Shown in pieces: positions 33,070 through 41,537 of a DNA stretch of 46,948 nucleotides; within the stretch, counting starts at the first letter, position 1; every line of letters starts with the position of its first letter. The translations under genes and the position numbers were made by a program. Source of the stretch: RXOA01 sp964547105 (GTDB taxonomy: Bacteria; Bipolaricaulota; Bipolaricaulia; UBA7950; UBA9294); NCBI GenBank assembly GCA_964547105.1, contig CAZJLO010000014.1:1-46948 (forward strand), given 5' to 3'. A model generated the notes under the pieces. That model worked only from the letters and a program-made list of their open reading frames with translations, had not been told where the DNA came from and searched no databases.

Positions 33070-33678
33070 CTAACGATTGTCGGCCGATCTGCTCCGCTGC
33101 TTGGCGGCGGAGCAGATCTTTGTTTGCTCCGGACAGGCCATTCCCGCCGGTTCGAGCTCGGCAAGTACGAGGTCCCCGATCGGATCGGATTGGGCCAGCG
33201 CGTAGGCGACGTGCGCGGGGAGGCACTTCAACCGGCTCCAGTAGGCGATTCCGCCGATTCCGCGCGACAGCACGGCTTCCAGTCGACGTTCCTGTTTGAG
33301 GCGTGCCTTGTCTTCGTCCGACAGCAACCGGCGGCGAACGGCGATCGCGGCACGGTGAGATCGCTTTACGGCATCACGCAGACCGGGCTGCTCGCGGATG
33401 CGCTGTTCAAGAATGCCGATCATCCCCGCGGCCTCGATCCGTCCGATGTGACGCAACAGGAAGGGGCACGTAAGCCAATACGTGGTTGGAAAAGGCTTGC
33501 CATCCACGATCGGATACACGGCGACCACTTGCGGAAAGCCGTGCGGACAGCGATGAGCGATCCCCAGCAATCCACGGGGAGGCCGTCCGAGCTGGAACGC
33601 CAAAACGGCTATATCGTCTAGCGTCGGTAAATCCACGTTGGTTTCGTGTACTTGGTCTGCTTCAGATGCTCGGCCCAT
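33070..33678 (-). CDS. DUF501 family protein
   Basis: 202 residues from ATG 33678 after GAGGAG. Features of DUF501 are RGLLGIAHRCPHGFPQVV, DGKPFPTTYWLTCPFLLRHI and GRIEAAGMIGILEQRIREQP. It is widespread and often near septum or enolase genes in Actinobacteria; its role is unknown. Here it is the last gene of the lipoylation operon and begins 61 bases inside lplA. Its C-terminus is basic and cysteine-containing (PEQTKICSAAKQRSRSADNR) and coincides with a terminator for the opposite strand. Confidence 0.85.
   Translation of the reverse strand: MGRASEADQVHETNVDLPTLDDIAVLAFQLGRPPRGLLGIAHRCPHGFPQVVAVYPIVDGKPFPTTYWLTCPFLLRHIGRIEAAGMIGILEQRIREQPGLRDAVKRSHRAAIAVRRRLLSDEDKARLKQERRLEAVLSRGIGGIAYWSRLKCLPAHVAYALAQSDPIGDLVLAELEPAGMACPEQTKICSAAKQRSRSADNR
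33086..33125 (+). terminator. Intrinsic terminator of the vWA-RTX-PKD gene, inside the DUF501 3' end
   Basis: A perfect 12-bp stem GATCTGCTCCGC/GCGGAGCAGATC with a nine-base loop is followed by TTTGTTT. It serves the plus-strand gene ending at 33053 but lies within the last codons of the opposing DUF501 gene. Confidence 0.85.
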
Positions 33679-34559
33679 GAGCGCTCCTCGGCGGTGATTG
33701 TCCCCAATCGAGGGACAGCGTCCAGCGAGTGGCAAGGATCGATCGACAAGCTTCGATCAAGCTTCTGCCCGATACCACGATTGAGTTCGATGGCGGTCTC
33801 GATTCCCAGCATCGCGGCAAAACTCCGCACGATCTCGACGACGAGTGGAACGAGGCCGAGCCCTGCCTCGACGCCCGAGCGCAATGGCCCGGAGATGGGG
33901 AAGACCCGCTCGTTGAGAAGTTCATTGATCGATACGGTCTCCCGCGGCCGTGAGGGGAGCCCTGCGGGGGCATAGCAGGCCTGCATCGCCCGGAGAACGG
34001 CGGACATCGGTAGCGGTGGCGGCGAAAGCAGCAACGTTGCGTGGTAGAGGCGTCCGCTGCCGCGGATGGCTTGCGCCGATCCCGATAGCTTTCGCGAGCC
34101 GTCCTCCGCGAAAAGGCCATGGCGCTCGTAACGGCATGCTATCTGCAGACGCCGCAAAGCTTGTGCGAGCGCCTGTCCGCAGGCGGCGTCGAATGCATCC
34201 GCTGTCTCCGAGTTTCGCTGTCCTCGTGCGATCAGGCTGATGTTGAGGTTTCCGGGGTAGTGGAGCACCGTGCCCCCGCCGCTGCAGCGCCTGTAGATAG
34301 GGATATTTTCTGCCTGACAGCGCTCGAGGTCGACCTCGTCACGGAGGTGCTGCGAACGTCCGATGATGACGGACAGCTTGTTTCTCCACAAACGAAGGGT
34401 GTAACAGTGGCGCGACATCGTGAGAAGTGCTTCGTCGAGTGCCAACCCAAACGCCGGATCCGCCGGCCGGAGCTGGATCAGCGACCTCAGTTTCGTCGAG
34501 GGACGCGGAGGAGCCGACCCGCTTTGGTTACAGCCGTTCAAGGCAGATTTCATCGGCAT
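33618..34559 (-). CDS. lplA: Lipoate-protein ligase / octanoyltransferase family protein
   Basis: 313 residues from ATG 34559 (34553 is an alternative), overlapping lipA by 32 bases. The BPL/LplA/LipB fold is marked by IPIYRRCSGGGTVLHYPGNL near 90, the catalytic Lys region RKLSGSAQAIRG near 145, and LYHATLLLSPPPLPM. A C-terminal extension of about 70 residues suggests the accessory domain of ligases. With LipB present next door, scavenging of free lipoate (LplA) or relay between carriers (LipM/LipL-like) are both possible. The symbol is provisional. Confidence 0.75.
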   Translation of the reverse strand: MPMKSALNGCNQSGSAPPRPSTKLRSLIQLRPADPAFGLALDEALLTMSRHCYTLRLWRNKLSVIIGRSQHLRDEVDLERCQAENIPIYRRCSGGGTVLHYPGNLNISLIARGQRNSETADAFDAACGQALAQALRRLQIACRYERHGLFAEDGSRKLSGSAQAIRGSGRLYHATLLLSPPPLPMSAVLRAMQACYAPAGLPSRPRETVSINELLNERVFPISGPLRSGVEAGLGLVPLVVEIVRSFAAMLGIETAIELNRGIGQKLDRSLSIDPCHSLDAVPRLGTITAEERSWAEHLKQTKYTKPTWIYRR

Positions 34560-35397
34560 GGTAGGAACTGCGAACAAGCGGTCCGGACACGACGTGCGAG
34601 AAGCCGATTCGCCGTGCCTCCTCCGCCAACTGATCAAACTCTTCGGGGGGGACGTATCGTTCAAGGTCGGCCGATTCCGGATTGGGCGGCATGTACTGTC
34701 CCAACGTGACGGCGCAGGCGCCGGCGGTGTGAAGGTCGTTCAAGGAAGCGATGATCTCGTTGTGAGTCTCTCCCAATCCCAGCATGAGCGAACTCTTGAG
34801 AGGAAGGTGGGGAGCTTGCTCATGGAGCCAACGAAGAACGGCAATCGACTGGTCATAGTCGGCCCGCGGATCCCGCAGCCCGGGGCTGAGGCGCCGTACT
34901 GTCTCGATGTTGTGGCCAATGACATCAGGCGCGGCTTCAAGGATCAAATCGAGACATTCGGCGCGACCGCCGAAATCGGGGATCAGCACTTCGACCACGG
35001 TGTGCTGTTCGAGCCGATGGACAGCGCGAATGACGTCGGCGAAGTGCTTTGCGCCTCCATCGGGGAGATCGTCTCGATCCACCGATGTGATCACGACATA
35101 CCGCAGGCCGAGATCGCGAACGGCAGCTGAGAGTCGTTCCGGTTCGCTCGCGTCGAGGCGGCGTTGTGGATTTCCGGTGGGAACGGCGCAGAAACGACAC
35201 GCCCTCGTACAAGTTTCGCCGAGGATCATGAACGTCGCCGTTTTTCGTCCCCAACAGTCGCACGCGTTCGGGCACATCGCCCCCTGACAGACCGTGGTCA
35301 GCTCGTGCGCCTTGAGCAAAGAGCGCATTGCAGCCATGTTCTGCGCTTGCTCCGGTGTTGGGGAGTGAATTCTGAGCCAGCTCGGCCGTGTGGTCAT
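34528..35397 (-). CDS. lipA: Lipoyl synthase
   Basis: 289 residues. A radical-SAM enzyme that inserts two sulphurs into protein-bound octanoyl. It carries both iron-sulphur clusters: the auxiliary cluster CQGAMCPNACDCW near residue 37 and the radical-SAM CTRACRFCAV near 63. The C-terminal RSSYHA supplies the serine ligand of the auxiliary cluster. Its start overlaps the lipB stop by four bases. Confidence 0.97.
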   Translation of the reverse strand: MTTRPSWLRIHSPTPEQAQNMAAMRSLLKAHELTTVCQGAMCPNACDCWGRKTATFMILGETCTRACRFCAVPTGNPQRRLDASEPERLSAAVRDLGLRYVVITSVDRDDLPDGGAKHFADVIRAVHRLEQHTVVEVLIPDFGGRAECLDLILEAAPDVIGHNIETVRRLSPGLRDPRADYDQSIAVLRWLHEQAPHLPLKSSLMLGLGETHNEIIASLNDLHTAGACAVTLGQYMPPNPESADLERYVPPEEFDQLAEEARRIGFSHVVSGPLVRSSYHADEICLERL

Positions 35398-36101
35398 CGA
35401 ACGTTCTCCTCAAGATTGGCGGGCGTTCGCTCCGTGAGCGTCAGATCAAGACGGGCTGCGATTTGGGCGACCAAACGCCGCGCCAATACATCGAGACGCA
35501 GTGGGCCGTCAACGAGGTCGCTGATCGAGACGGTCTCAATTTCGAGGCCGCAGGGGCGGATCGTGCGGAAGTGTTCCGGATCGACGGCGATATTCAGCGC
35601 CAGACCATGCCGGGTGACCCAGCGCCGAATCGCGACCCCGATGGAGGCGATCTTCTTGTCGCCGACCCAGAGTCCCGGCCGCTCGGGCGTTCGATGGGCG
35701 ACGATTCCCATGGGATCAAGGACGGCGAGCATTGCGTGTTCGAGGCACGTTACGAATCCCCGGATGTCCTTGCCATGACGGCGGAGATCGATGATGGCGT
35801 ACACCACCAGCTGCCCTGGTCCATGGTAGGTAACACTGCCTCCTCGATCGGCTGGACGGGTGATGATTCCGAGCTCGGCGAGCCGGGCCGGAGGCGCGAG
35901 AATGTGACTCTCGGACGAACTCCTTCCAGTGGTGATCACCGCATCGTGCTCGAGCGAGAGAAAGGTGTCGGCCCAATGGTCCTCAAGGCATCGCCGGTGA
36001 ATCGCCATTTGCGCGGCGAGAGCTTTGTCGTACCCGACGCGCCCCATATGAACGTGCACCGCAGGGCGCGTCTCATCACTCCACTTCGGCCAGGATGTCA
36101 T
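35394..36101 (-). CDS. lipB: Lipoyl(octanoyl) transferase LipB
   Basis: 235 residues from ATG 36101, which overlaps the lipoyl-domain gene by 26 bases; GTG 36059 is an alternative because family homology begins at VHVHMGRVGYDKAL. It transfers octanoate from octanoyl-ACP to a lipoyl domain. Signatures are RGGSVTYHGPGQLVVYAIID, the catalytic Lys in GDKKIASIGVAIRRW and the catalytic Cys in IRPCGLEIETVSISDL. The octanoyl-ACP donor would come from the fab operon products. Confidence 0.93.
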   Translation of the reverse strand: MTSWPKWSDETRPAVHVHMGRVGYDKALAAQMAIHRRCLEDHWADTFLSLEHDAVITTGRSSSESHILAPPARLAELGIITRPADRGGSVTYHGPGQLVVYAIIDLRRHGKDIRGFVTCLEHAMLAVLDPMGIVAHRTPERPGLWVGDKKIASIGVAIRRWVTRHGLALNIAVDPEHFRTIRPCGLEIETVSISDLVDGPLRLDVLARRLVAQIAARLDLTLTERTPANLEENVR

Positions 36102-36303
36102 TCTGCTTGGCAGTCTCCCCTTCTTGAAGATGAATGCGCGCCAGACGCCCGCTGATCGGAGCTTCGACAACAAACGTCGTCTTTGCCGTCTCGACCTCGA
36201 CAAGTTCCTCGCCCGATTGGACCGCATCTCCTTCTGACTTGAACCACTCGACAATGATCACCGCGTCCGCCTCTCCGAGGTCGGGCAACCGCACCGGCTT
36301 CAT
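36076..36303 (-). CDS. Stand-alone lipoyl-domain carrier protein
   Basis: 75 residues, nothing but one lipoyl/biotinyl domain. MKPVRLPDLGEADAVIIVEW starts the half-barrel, the modified Lys is in VEVETAKTTFVVEAP near residue 41, and APISGRLARIHLQEGETAKQ completes it. It resembles the N-terminal lipoyl domain of an E2 subunit, but the frame ends right after this domain, with no E1-binding or catalytic part. It is not GcvH by length or motif. The GGGAGG site precedes ATG 36303. As first gene of an operon with lipB, lipA and lplA-like genes it is probably their substrate. A biotin carrier is less likely because the E-T-A-K-T motif is lipoyl-type. Confidence 0.9.
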   Translation of the reverse strand: MKPVRLPDLGEADAVIIVEWFKSEGDAVQSGEELVEVETAKTTFVVEAPISGRLARIHLQEGETAKQNDILAEVE

Positions 36304-36335
36304 GGCATCCTCCCTTTGGACAACTCTGACGGCGA

Positions 36336-36364
36336 AGTCTAGCCTACGAAGCTCCGGCTGTCAC
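36336..36364 (-). promoter_or_regulatory. Promoter of the lipoylation operon
   Basis: On the minus strand GTGACA (36359-36364) and TAGACT (36336-36341), 17-base spacing, 33 bases before the ATG. Confidence 0.5.
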
Positions 36365-36381
36365 GTCCAGACAGACCCGAT

Positions 36382-36410
36382 TTGCTGCTTGCTCACGACG
36401 ATCGTATAGT
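36382..36410 (+). promoter_or_regulatory. Promoter of ychF-tsaC
   Basis: TTGCTG (36382-36387) and TATAGT (36405-36410) are separated by 17 bases, 16 bases before the ychF ATG. It is back-to-back with the lipoylation promoter. Confidence 0.55.
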
Positions 36411-36426
36411 GGGGCAAGGAGATGTC

Positions 36427-37524
36427 ATGGGCTTCCGCTGTGGGTTGGTGGGACTTCCGAATGCCGGTAAATCCACTGTGTTCAATGCTCTTCTTGGAAG
36501 CGGGGCGAGTGCGCGCGCCGAGCCGTACCCGTTCTGCACGCTCGAGGCGAACATGGCGTGGGTTGATGTCCCCGACGCGAAGCTTGACCGTCTTGCCGCT
36601 CTCTTTCCCGAGAAGAAACGCGTACCAACGCAGCTTCAACTGATCGATATTGCCGGCCTTGTGGAAGGGGCGAGTCACGGGGAGGGCATGGGGAACCAGT
36701 TTCTCGCTGATATTCGAAACGTGGATGCGATTCTCCACGTGGTTCGCTGTTTCGACGATGACAACGTGGCCCACGTTGCCGGGAAACTCGATGCGGCGAG
36801 GGATGTTGAGATGGTCGACGCGGAATTGCAGTTGAAGGATCTCGAAACCTGTACGCGCGTGCTTGATCGTCTCAAGCGCGAGATGCGGGGTGAAGGCGAT
36901 TGTAACACCCGCCGTCGGCTGGAAGCATGGCGCCAGATGGTGGATGCTCTCGCCGAGGGACGGCCGTTGAGGCAGCTCGATCTTCCCGAGTCGATCGGCG
37001 GTTTACTTCGAGAGACGGCGCCGCTGACGGCCAAACCGGTCCTGTATGTGGCGAATGTCGGGTATGGTGGGGACGAGGCCCAAGCGGTGCGCGAGATCGC
37101 GGTTCAGCGGGGGGCGAGATCGATTTCGATCTGCGCGCAGATCGAGATGGAGGTTTGCGAGTTGGTGGAAGACGAACAAGAAAGGCTGGCGTATCTGGCC
37201 GAATTCGGGCTCGACGGAACCGGACTTGGTGGGCTTGTCCGCACCGGGTACGAGATGCTTGGACTTCGCACTTTCTATACATTCGAAGGGCCGGAGGTTC
37301 GTGCGTGGACCGTTCCTGAAGGGACGGCCGCTCCTCAGGCCGGGGCACGGATTCATGGGGATTTCGCGTCTCGATTCGTGCTTGCGGAAGTGATGTCCCT
37401 CGACGAGCTGGAAGCGGCGGGAGCGGAAGGGGAGAAGTCCTTGCGGGATCAAGGGAAGATCCATCGTGCCGGGCACGACTACCTGGTTCAGGATGGAGAC
37501 GTCATACGGTTCGTGTGCGCATGA
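36427..37524 (+). CDS. ychF: Redox-regulated ATPase/GTPase YchF
   Basis: 365 residues from ATG 36427 after CAAGGAG. OBG-family P-loop protein: G1 GLVGLPNAGKSTVFNAL, IDIAGLVEGASHGEGMGNQF (G3 region), a helical insert near 130-200, and a C-terminal TGS-like domain (FYTFEGPEVRAWTVPEGTAA) ending GDVIRFVCA. The usual NKxD position is altered as in YchF proteins (VLYVANVGYGG), which prefer ATP. It associates with ribosomes and stress control. The ATGA overlap couples it to the next gene. Confidence 0.95.
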   Translation: MGFRCGLVGLPNAGKSTVFNALLGSGASARAEPYPFCTLEANMAWVDVPDAKLDRLAALFPEKKRVPTQLQLIDIAGLVEGASHGEGMGNQFLADIRNVDAILHVVRCFDDDNVAHVAGKLDAARDVEMVDAELQLKDLETCTRVLDRLKREMRGEGDCNTRRRLEAWRQMVDALAEGRPLRQLDLPESIGGLLRETAPLTAKPVLYVANVGYGGDEAQAVREIAVQRGARSISICAQIEMEVCELVEDEQERLAYLAEFGLDGTGLGGLVRTGYEMLGLRTFYTFEGPEVRAWTVPEGTAAPQAGARIHGDFASRFVLAEVMSLDELEAAGAEGEKSLRDQGKIHRAGHDYLVQDGDVIRFVCA

Positions 37525-38141
37525 TTCCTCAAGTGATGCGATCCGATCATCCACAGATGGCAGCGGCGGTTCGGGACGCCCTCGCCAGCGGCGGTGTCGT
37601 GGTCTTCCCGTCGGATACGGTCTACGGGATTGGCGGCAATGCATGGGATGATCGTGCGGTTGCCAAGGCGCGGCGGTTGAAGCAACGGTCCGCCGATCAG
37701 CCGTTTGCACTTCACCTTTTCGCGGTCGATCGGATTGAGCCGTTCGCACGGCTTGAGCCGCGGCATCGGCGCTGGATCGAGAGCCTGTTGCCAGGGCCGT
37801 ATACGCTTCTTCTCCCGGCGGGAGTTGCTCCGGCCTGCTCGGAGAAGGACGGGAAGGTTGGAATCCGCGTCCCTGATCACCCGTTCTTCCTGCAAGCAAT
37901 GGCCCAAGTCGGGATTCCGCTGTTTGGCACAAGTGTCAATCGATCCGGCGAGCCGCCGCTTGTCGGACTCGATGAGATGATTGAACGATTTCCCGATGTC
38001 GACCTGTTCGTGGAGGATGCGGACGGTGGGCAGGGGATTCGGGATCTTGGCTCTGATCGGGTAGCCGTGTCCGCCGTTCTGGATCTCACCTGCGATCCTC
38101 CGGTTGCGCTACGCGGCGAGCTCCCGCCTGACGCGCTCTAG
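37521..38141 (+). CDS. tsaC: Sua5/YciO/YrdC threonylcarbamoyl-AMP synthase family protein
   Basis: 206 residues from ATG 37521 overlapping the ychF stop. It makes threonylcarbamoyl-AMP for the tRNA t6A modification. Motifs are GGVVVFPSDTVYGIGGNA, the K-x-R substrate region ARRLKQRSADQPFALHL, LLPGPYTLLLPAG, VGIRVPDHPFF and TSVNRSGEPPL. It lacks the extra C-terminal Sua5 domain. A YciO-type role is the alternative. Its TAG is shared, on opposite strands, with the stop of the EamA gene. Confidence 0.85.
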   Translation: MIPQVMRSDHPQMAAAVRDALASGGVVVFPSDTVYGIGGNAWDDRAVAKARRLKQRSADQPFALHLFAVDRIEPFARLEPRHRRWIESLLPGPYTLLLPAGVAPACSEKDGKVGIRVPDHPFFLQAMAQVGIPLFGTSVNRSGEPPLVGLDEMIERFPDVDLFVEDADGGQGIRDLGSDRVAVSAVLDLTCDPPVALRGELPPDAL

Positions 38142-39052
38142 AGAAGAAACAGCATGGCAGCTCCGCCCACGGCCAACGCCGTACCGACAATCGTTCGGAT
38201 TCCCGGCCTTGCCCGTTCTCCTGTGGCCGAAAACGGGAGCAGGAAGACCGGAACAAGGGCCATCAACGTTGAGGCGACTCCGACGGGCGCCGAGCGGAGC
38301 GCAACAAGCGACAACGTTACGCCAAGAAATGGGCCGAAGAACGCTCCGGCGAGCATCGCTCGGGTTGCCTTGCGGTCATCGGTTGCCCGTTGCGGCCAGG
38401 CGCTGCCAGGTCGAAAGGCGGCGATCAACCAGGCAGCGGATGTCGCGCACAGGATCTGGATGACGTTGGCCGAGATCGGGGGAATGCTGGTGGAGAGACC
38501 CTGTTTGGACAATACATAGCGACCTGCTTGGGCGGCGGCGGCACCCATGGCGAACAGCACTCCGGTCCGCACAAGACCGCTGTCTTGCTTCGGCCGGCTT
38601 GACGTCGAGGGGGATTCCGATCGTCGGCCGAGGACGACGATGATGCCGAGAATCACGGTGCCAACAGCGATGACTTGCCACGTAGAGAGGGCTTCTCCGA
38701 GCGAGATCCATGCGATCGTTGCGCTGAACACGGGGACGAGGGCCATGACGAGCGATGTCCGGTGCGCTCCGAGGCGCTTCAGAGCGGAGAATAGCAGCGT
38801 GTCGGATAGGGTGAACCCGAGCACGCCGGATGCGGCGAGCCATCCCCATGTCGTGAGATCGGCGCTCGGGATGGGCGACCCGTAGCAGGCGGTGTGAACC
38901 ACGAACAGCAGCCCAAGGGCGACGAGCAACCGCATCCGGTTGAGCGCCGATGCCCCGTAGCGGCGCACGGCGATGGAAAACAGAACATACGTCGCCGACC
39001 AGGACAACGCTGTTGCCAGCGCAACCGCCTCCGCCGCTCGTATCGATACCAT
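38138..39052 (-). CDS. EamA/DMT-family exporter
   Basis: 304 residues with ten predicted membrane helices in two five-helix EamA repeats (ALSWSATYVLFSIAVRRYGA and the later NVIQILCATSAAWLIAAF part). VMALVPVFSATIAWISLGEA at the end of repeat 1 and TLMALVPVFLLPFSATGE in repeat 2 are typical. It begins 12 bases after tnaA on the same strand, so it probably exports a substrate or product of tryptophan breakdown, such as an amino acid or indole. Specificity is not visible in the sequence. Confidence 0.88.
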   Translation of the reverse strand: MVSIRAAEAVALATALSWSATYVLFSIAVRRYGASALNRMRLLVALGLLFVVHTACYGSPIPSADLTTWGWLAASGVLGFTLSDTLLFSALKRLGAHRTSLVMALVPVFSATIAWISLGEALSTWQVIAVGTVILGIIVVLGRRSESPSTSSRPKQDSGLVRTGVLFAMGAAAAQAGRYVLSKQGLSTSIPPISANVIQILCATSAAWLIAAFRPGSAWPQRATDDRKATRAMLAGAFFGPFLGVTLSLVALRSAPVGVASTLMALVPVFLLPFSATGERARPGIRTIVGTALAVGGAAMLFLL

Positions 39053-39064
39053 CCGCTCAACTCC

Positions 39065-40456
39065 CTAGCGAACAGCCAACGGCTCGAACGTTGCGATGAA
39101 GTGTCGCAGCGGGCCGCTGCCGCTGACGATCCGGTAGCCGCCGAGCGTATCCCCGCGGGCGACAACGGCTTTCGCCGCGTCGACGATGGCGTCGAGATGT
39201 TCGCGGGTGTACGTCCGCCGCGGGATGGCAAGGCGAACCAGCTCCAGCGGAGCAAAGAGCTCTCGCCCCTGCTTATCGGTGTGCGCGAACATCACGCTGC
39301 CGATTTCCACCGTGCGGATTCCGGCTTCGAGATAAAGCTCTACAGAGAGTGCCTGACCGGGGAATTCTCGCTGAGCGATGTGAGGAAGAGCGGCTTGGGC
39401 ATCGATGTACACCGCATGCCCTCCGATCGGGAGAAGGACCGGGATCCCGGCATCGCGCAGCGCCTCGCCCAGGTAGCGCACCTGCCCGATTCGATCTTCA
39501 AGGTAGTGGAGATCGAGGGCTTCGTACAACCCGACGGCAAGTGCATCCAGATCGCGTCCGGCAAGCCCGCCGTAGGTCGGGAACCCCTCCATCAGGATCA
39601 ATCGCTCCCGAACCTTCTCGAACCAGACATCATCGTTCATCGCAACGATGCCGCCGATGTTGGTGAGGCCGTCCTTCTTGGCACTCATTGTCATCCCATC
39701 GGCAAGCGCGAAGATTTCTCGGGCGATCTCGATCGGAGTCTTGTCATCGTAGTCTGCTTCGCGGGTGTGGATGAAGTAGGCATTCTCGGCGTAGCGACAC
39801 GCATCGATGACCAGCGGGAGGCCGTGCTCGTGTGCAATTGCCGAAACGTCACGAAGGTTCGCAAGCGACACCGGCTGACCGCCGCCGCTGTTGTTGGTGA
39901 TCGTCATCATCACCATGGGGATTCGCTCGACTCCGACCTCGGTGATGAGCTGTCGTAGCTTCGACGTATCCATGTTTCCCTTGAACGGAAGCTCGAGGGT
40001 CGGATCGTTCGCTTCCTCGACGACAAGGTTGACCGGGTCGGCGCCGTTGGCGAGGACATTGGCCCGGGTTGTATCGAAATGCATGTTGTTGGGGACGACA
40101 TCGCCTGGCTTCAGGATGGCGGAGAACAAGACATTCTCCGCTGCGCGTCCCTGATGGGTGGGAAGCACATGACGGAAGCCGAAGATGTCGGTGGCGGCGT
40201 CGAGAAAGCGTTGGAAGCTTCGACTACCGGCGTACGATTCATCGCCTCGCATCATCGCCGCCCACTGCTCCTGGCTCATCGCTCCGGTGCCGGAATCGGT
40301 CAGTAGATCGACATACACGTCTTGCGCTTGAAGCCGGAATAGATTGTAGCCCGCTTCACGAAGCCGCTGCTCACGCTCACATCGGGTAGGACACGAAATC
40401 GGCTCGACGACTTTGATGCGATACGGCTTGAACGGCGTTTTCTTCTGTTGTTCCAC
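39065..40456 (-). CDS. tnaA: Tryptophanase (tryptophan indole-lyase)
   Basis: 463 residues with GTG start after GGAGGAG. PLP-dependent beta-eliminating lyase: PFKPYRIKVVEPI start, LLTDSGTGAMSQEQWAAMM, THQGRAAENVL, the Asp of VIDACRYAENAYF, and the PLP lysine K261 in MTMSAKKDGLTNIGG. The site that separates this enzyme from tyrosine phenol-lyase reads RTVEIGS (Ile-385), where phenol-lyases have Arg, so tryptophan to indole, pyruvate and ammonia is the better assignment. No TnaC-like leader peptide was found upstream. Confidence 0.9.
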   Translation of the reverse strand: MEQQKKTPFKPYRIKVVEPISCPTRCEREQRLREAGYNLFRLQAQDVYVDLLTDSGTGAMSQEQWAAMMRGDESYAGSRSFQRFLDAATDIFGFRHVLPTHQGRAAENVLFSAILKPGDVVPNNMHFDTTRANVLANGADPVNLVVEEANDPTLELPFKGNMDTSKLRQLITEVGVERIPMVMMTITNNSGGGQPVSLANLRDVSAIAHEHGLPLVIDACRYAENAYFIHTREADYDDKTPIEIAREIFALADGMTMSAKKDGLTNIGGIVAMNDDVWFEKVRERLILMEGFPTYGGLAGRDLDALAVGLYEALDLHYLEDRIGQVRYLGEALRDAGIPVLLPIGGHAVYIDAQAALPHIAQREFPGQALSVELYLEAGIRTVEIGSVMFAHTDKQGRELFAPLELVRLAIPRRTYTREHLDAIVDAAKAVVARGDTLGGYRIVSGSGPLRHFIATFEPLAVR

Positions 40457-40572
40457 CCGGCTCCTCCTTGCTCCGATCGTTGAGATCCCCGTGTGCTCAC
40501 ATTGCGAGACAAGGGGCTAGCGGAAGATGGTAGGTGATGAGATCAGAGACGGCAACCACGAAGGGGTTGACG

Positions 40573-41454
40573 ATGCGGGGGCATTGGCGTCACAATGGCT
40601 TCGGAGGGGGCATGCACCACGCAATCGACGAGGCACTGGAGCTTGGTGACTTCGATACGCTGCTTGGCGAATTGAGTGCGGCGAGCGGAACAGAGATTCG
40701 TCATACCGCACTGCAGATTCTTCGCCGCGATACCGAGCATGGCGTCGTCCCCGGGGCGAAGGCGCTGGCGGGGCGGAAAGCCCCTGAGGCCAGAGTCCTG
40801 GCATGCCTGCTGCTTCCAGCATCGTACGTTCAGGATGCGGAAGAGACGATCAATGCCTTGCGGATGCTGGTGTGTGATGGCGATCGACACGTGCGGGACG
40901 CGGCCGGGATGGCGGCGGGCCAGATCCTTCAGCAGGACTTTCCACGGATGCTCGAGGAGCTTCGCCGATGGATCGAAGCCAAGGCGCCGGCCGGCCGGAT
41001 CGCCGCGCTTGCCGCAGTGGTTTCGGCGGCGTGCGTTTCGTGCATCGATTGGGGAGAGCCGCTCGTCCGCCTGATCGAGCCACTTCTTGAGGATCGCGAT
41101 GCCGCATTGCGGCGGCGCGTCGGTCCGGGAGCGATTAGCGGCGGACTGCTCGCGCATCACCGGGACATCACCTTCGAATACCTGATCAAGTGGTCGACAT
41201 CGTCCGATGCTCAAGTCCTGTGGAATGTGGCGATGTCGCTTTCTGGTGCAAGTGCCGTGCCGATCGCCAAGAAGGCGTTGATCATCCTTCGCCGATTGGC
41301 GGTGGATCCACGGCGCTTCGTGTGGAGGGCGACGGCGTCGGCTACATGGCAGCTGGGGCGCCACTGCCCCGACCTTGTTCGCAGTGAACTGGCTCGCTGG
41401 CTGGAAGATGAGGATCGCGTCGAGGTTGCCCGCCACGCTCTTGCGCACCTGTAG
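40573..41454 (+). CDS. HEAT-repeat protein (AlkD/PBS-like)
   Basis: 293 residues from ATG 40573 after AAGGGG; ATG 40612, with GGAGG close by, is an alternative. It consists of helical pairs in HEAT/armadillo style: RHTALQILRRDTEHG, ALRMLVCDGDRHVRDAAGMA, IAALAAVVSAACVSC, QVLWNVAMSLSGASAVPIAK and VWRATASATWQLGRH. The arrangement recalls DNA-alkylation-repair AlkD-like or phycocyanobilin-lyase-type HEAT proteins, but no catalytic residues can be named. It is cytoplasmic and stands alone between divergent tnaA and an SDR gene. Confidence 0.7.
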   Translation: MRGHWRHNGFGGGMHHAIDEALELGDFDTLLGELSAASGTEIRHTALQILRRDTEHGVVPGAKALAGRKAPEARVLACLLLPASYVQDAEETINALRMLVCDGDRHVRDAAGMAAGQILQQDFPRMLEELRRWIEAKAPAGRIAALAAVVSAACVSCIDWGEPLVRLIEPLLEDRDAALRRRVGPGAISGGLLAHHRDITFEYLIKWSTSSDAQVLWNVAMSLSGASAVPIAKKALIILRRLAVDPRRFVWRATASATWQLGRHCPDLVRSELARWLEDEDRVEVARHALAHL

Positions 41455-41524
41455 CGGTTTCTCATCCCATATCTCGAATCCTTCCTATCTCACTCGGAGA
41501 TCGCAGCGGACGCTCCCTCGCCGG

Positions 41525-41530
41525 TATAAT
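41525..41530 (+). promoter_or_regulatory. -10 element of the SDR gene, leaderless arrangement
   Basis: A perfect TATAAT ends seven bases before the ATG at 41538. No ribosome-binding site is present between them. The -35 region is poor. Confidence 0.5.
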
Positions 41531-41537
41531 CGGACCC

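Noticed and set aside
39065..40456. Tyrosine phenol-lyase assignment
   Set aside because: The residue that is Arg in phenol-lyases is Ile in VEIGS here, as in tryptophanases.
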